Assembly (NCBI RefSeq): GCF_003086295.3
Contig: NC_092038.1
Coordinates: forward strand, 131,243,132-131,307,131
From: Arachis hypogaea
Lineage: Eukaryota; Streptophyta; Magnoliopsida; Fabales; Fabaceae
Length of the DNA: 64,000 nucleotides
Direction: 5' to 3'
The notes under the pieces were generated by a model. That model was given only the letters and a program-made list of their open reading frames with translations. It did not search any database and was not told the origin of the DNA. Positions within the stretch are counted from its first letter, which is position 1; each line of letters begins with the position of its first letter. Positions 61,096 through 64,000 of this stretch are shown in pieces. The translations under genes were made by a program, and so were the position numbers.

Positions 61096-63004
61096 TACAT
61101 ACTAAATAACGTAATTATCACTAGGACGCCAGGATTCATATGATTGTTCGCACATTTAGCACAAATTATTACGAGTTATATTTATTTAAGATGAGAGATC
61201 TTTTATACCCAAGCTTACACAGTTGAGTAATTTTTGTACGCCTTAGATTTCATTAATCCAACTGTTGAATCATGTCATATTATAATGATAATCAAATTTG
61301 CCAAATTATATATATATATATATATATATCATTTTGCATTTATGTAATTTAATAATTATATTTTTTTGTATTTTTTATTTTTTTTAAATTAAGAATAAGA
61401 CTTAAATTCGTGACCTTTAGATGAATATGAAAAGACTATATCATTTAAATTATAACTTGTTGACTTATATTTTTAAAATTTAATAACATATGATCAAATC
61501 AATTTTATATTTTATAAATATCAAATTATTGATCTCTACAGTAAAATGCTGAAATTTACAATTGACTTGATAAAATTAATATGCATAAGAAGTTATTTAA
61601 CCGTATAACTCAAATTTTTTTTCGATTGTTAGGTTACAACTTCGACCCGAAAGAAAGATAAAAGATATTAAACAACTTCTACATTTCAATCATATTTTTT
61701 TCGGTATTGTCATCAAAAATAATGATCAAGAATAGAACAATATTACTAATATAAAAATATCCAAAATACAAAAAATCACATCTAATATAAAGATTAATAT
61801 AAAAAAAAAATTCTCCAACTAAATACTAAAATTATCATAACTCTTACTATGATATCTCTATCTTTTATTGCAATACTCTATTTCCAACCCTCTATAAAAG
61901 ACCACATCCCTAAACGGATGTTTTGTATGAGAGTTGCATAAATCGATTATGAAAATAGCATTTCCCCATATGAATTTACATGCATATGTATTATTGAATT
62001 ACTAATTCATTATTTTCACGAGTAAAGTTAACTATTCGTACTCCTTCCTCCTACGAACATAAATAATATTTATTTAAAATTTCATTTAAATAAAATCTAT
62101 ATCTAAACATATTATTGTCAAACTATAGGGAATTAAAGATATAATACTTACAAATGGGAATTTTATATCAATAATGGTGAGTATTATATATAGTTGTTTA
62201 AAAATTCTCTGAAATATTCTTATGATTATACTAAATAAAATAAAAATGGAGGCAATTAATATATTGACATTTTTAATTAATAATAACAAAATAATTTATT
62301 TAGTAATTTAAAACATTTTTTAAAAAGTCTTGTCAAGAGAATAAATTATTTCTACTATGTTGACCATTAATAGAAAGAGAGATAAAAAGACAAAAGAAAT
62401 GAATGATGATGTAAAACTAAAGTCATGTTGTCAATTAAACAAAAACCTATCAATAAGTAAGATTATTGTTATTCCATATTTCCATTGTACATGTTTGTTT
62501 GAATGTTTTTATATATGATTGATGTAACTCCGCGATCCATACTCACACTCTACTTGGGAAAATTAAATAAAAAGACAAATTTGATATGATTTTTTTTTCT
62601 TTGTTTTGGTGGGGGGTGGGGGTTTAAAAACATTTAATTCCTCAACTGTGTGAATCTGACTATTTTTATTTTTCTCGCTCTAATTAAGTTTTTCCAATAT
62701 TCCATACCACATATTTCTATGCTCAAACCAATAAGCATCTACTAGTATATAGAACTGATCCAGAAACAAGCTCTATAAAATAACTCACAGGATTTGATTC
62801 ATTGATTGTTATATCTTACAACATTTACAGTTTACTCTTCTGGAGAAATAAAAAGTAAAAAAAAAATGGAAAATATTTTTAAAATGATGGAAATATAGTG
62901 AAATATAGCCCTATAGGGTAATCAAATCCTATTTTCAGACAACTGAGTCAATTTCTCATTTTTTTTAAATTGTTTAGATGATAAATATAAATGAAAATAT
63001 TTTA

Positions 63005-63047
<43 letters not shown>

Positions 63048-63161
63048 TTCTTAATTACAATTATATTTTAATGTGATTCTTACTTATTACTATTGAAGTG
63101 TTATTTGTTATTCTTAAATATTATTGACAATTAATGAAACACTTACTTTAAAATATTCCAA

Positions 63162-63207
<46 letters not shown>

Positions 63208-63479
63208 TCAAACACTGCTAGGAAGACAATAAAAAATCTAAACAATGTAAGTAATAGGTTGCAGATCTAGTCCAATGCATGTAAAAAATAAAAAACTCTC
63301 CACAAATTACTTAAATAAAAAAATCCACTTAGTTATTCCAAAACATAACCATCTCAAATTTTAATTTACCAAAACATTTTCCTCCAATTTTCTCTTATTT
63401 TTCAACTGGCTGCCACCCCACCTTCATCAATAATCATCCCACTTCAGGCTTGTCACACATCGCTATCGGTGCCCCTCAC
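61096..63479. other. AT-rich stretch without genes
   Basis: Low complexity with a (TA)n at ~61308-61330, A/T homopolymers, and a G-run at ~62611-62622. No domain or RNA gene recognised. Confidence 0.4.
63006..63206. repeat. Two (ATT)n microsatellites
   Basis: (ATT)n at 63006-63047 and 63164-63206. Confidence 0.95.
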
Positions 63480-63650
63480 CCATAGTAAAAATAACCATCC
63501 ACTTAAAGATAAAAATAATCATCCGCATGCCTAATGAATTGAACATTCAACATATTTTAATTATATATAATTAAACTCATTCCAATAAAAATAATCATCG
63601 ACATAAAAATTAAAATAACCATCTGTATATCTACTAAAATGACCATCTTA
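63480..63650. repeat. Dispersed repeat copy 3 ('aaaataaccatcc' family, diverged)
   Basis: Repeated phrases 'aaaataaccatccac', 'cctaatgaattgaacattca' and 'ctactaaaatgaccatct' resemble the blocks at 11240 and 29075, here at least twice in tandem. Confidence 0.5.
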
Positions 63651-63699
63651 AACTGGCCATTGAAATAGAAAAAGAAGGAGATGAATAAACAAAACCAAC

Positions 63700-64000
63700 A
63701 ACCATGATCAAGCTCCCTTCAATCCACGTAAGGGGTGATGAATGTATCAAAATGCAGTCGCGTATGACAACGTATGTTGTTCGGATCTATCGCAGAAGGT
63801 AACGCTATCAACTAAAGGATGAGCGGCAGTGGCTGGCGTCTAGACGGCAGTGGACTGCAGGGGAGGGTGCATGGCCGGCGGCGGGTGGGCAGCGCGAAGG
63901 AGGTTGTCCGAGGATTGTGCGGCGCGATCGCACGTTCGTGGAGAGGTTAATCGCACGTTCGCAGAGAGGTGTGACATTGTCAGCTGAAGGATGGGTGGCG
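63700..64000. other. GC-rich region at the window edge
   Basis: Composition turns GC-rich again, with a short direct repeat 'cgcacgttcg.ggagaggt' / 'cgcacgttcgcagagaggt' (~63928-63970). As at 46340, the change follows an 'aataaccatc'-type repeat. No gene recognised; the sequence is cut by the window. Confidence 0.4.

Overview
This is plant nuclear DNA. The genes carry many GT-AG introns, the gaps are very AT-rich, and a nuclear-type tRNA, an NLR-like resistance gene, a NAC factor and a plant sucrose synthase are present. Composition and repeats (hAT elements ending in a 'gacggatcc' motif, a short MITE common in legumes, and Mutator-like elements with an Ulp1-type gene) fit a legume, most likely Arachis (peanut or a wild relative). 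The genus call is inference from remembered repeat families, not from a search.

Layout. 1-2.3 kb: an NLR-like CC-LRR gene without a nucleotide-binding domain, open at the window edge. 3.2 kb: tRNA-Ile(AAU), minus strand. 4-14 kb: repeat territory with a possible LTR scrap, a MITE, a decayed Ulp1-type transposon gene with a triplicated segment (5.0-10.4 kb), and two hAT-like elements, one with perfect 8-bp target duplications. 14.1-15.1 kb: phi-class glutathione S-transferase, 3 exons. 15.8-16.5 kb: two related box C/D snoRNA candidates on the minus strand below their own promoter-like region. 17.2-21.3 kb: sucrose synthase of the SUS5/6/7 type, 15 exons, one GC-AG intron. 22.2-25.1 kb: secreted protein of unknown role, 11 exons including a 14-nt microexon, minus strand. 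26.5-31.8 kb: repeats, an RTE-type LINE tail and a gypsy-type LTR. 32.0-35.4 kb: NAC factor with C-terminal hydrophobic segments, 5 exons, minus. 39.2-44.6 kb: PH-RCC1-FYVE-BRX protein, 9 coding exons, minus. 44.7-64 kb: no convincing host gene. It holds a LINE sitting between ~210-bp inverted repeats, a third hAT-like element, a Helitron 3' end, MITEs and microsatellites.

The host genes are independent units and form no operon-like system. SUS5/6/7-type sucrose synthases and NAC45/86-type NACs are both linked to sieve elements in other plants, but their proximity here may be chance. The least expected items are the snoRNA pair, the inverted-repeat/LINE composite, and the three hAT-like elements sharing a GC-rich palindrome beside one end. 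Exon borders were placed by hand from splice signals and reading-frame continuity; no alignment or search was run.
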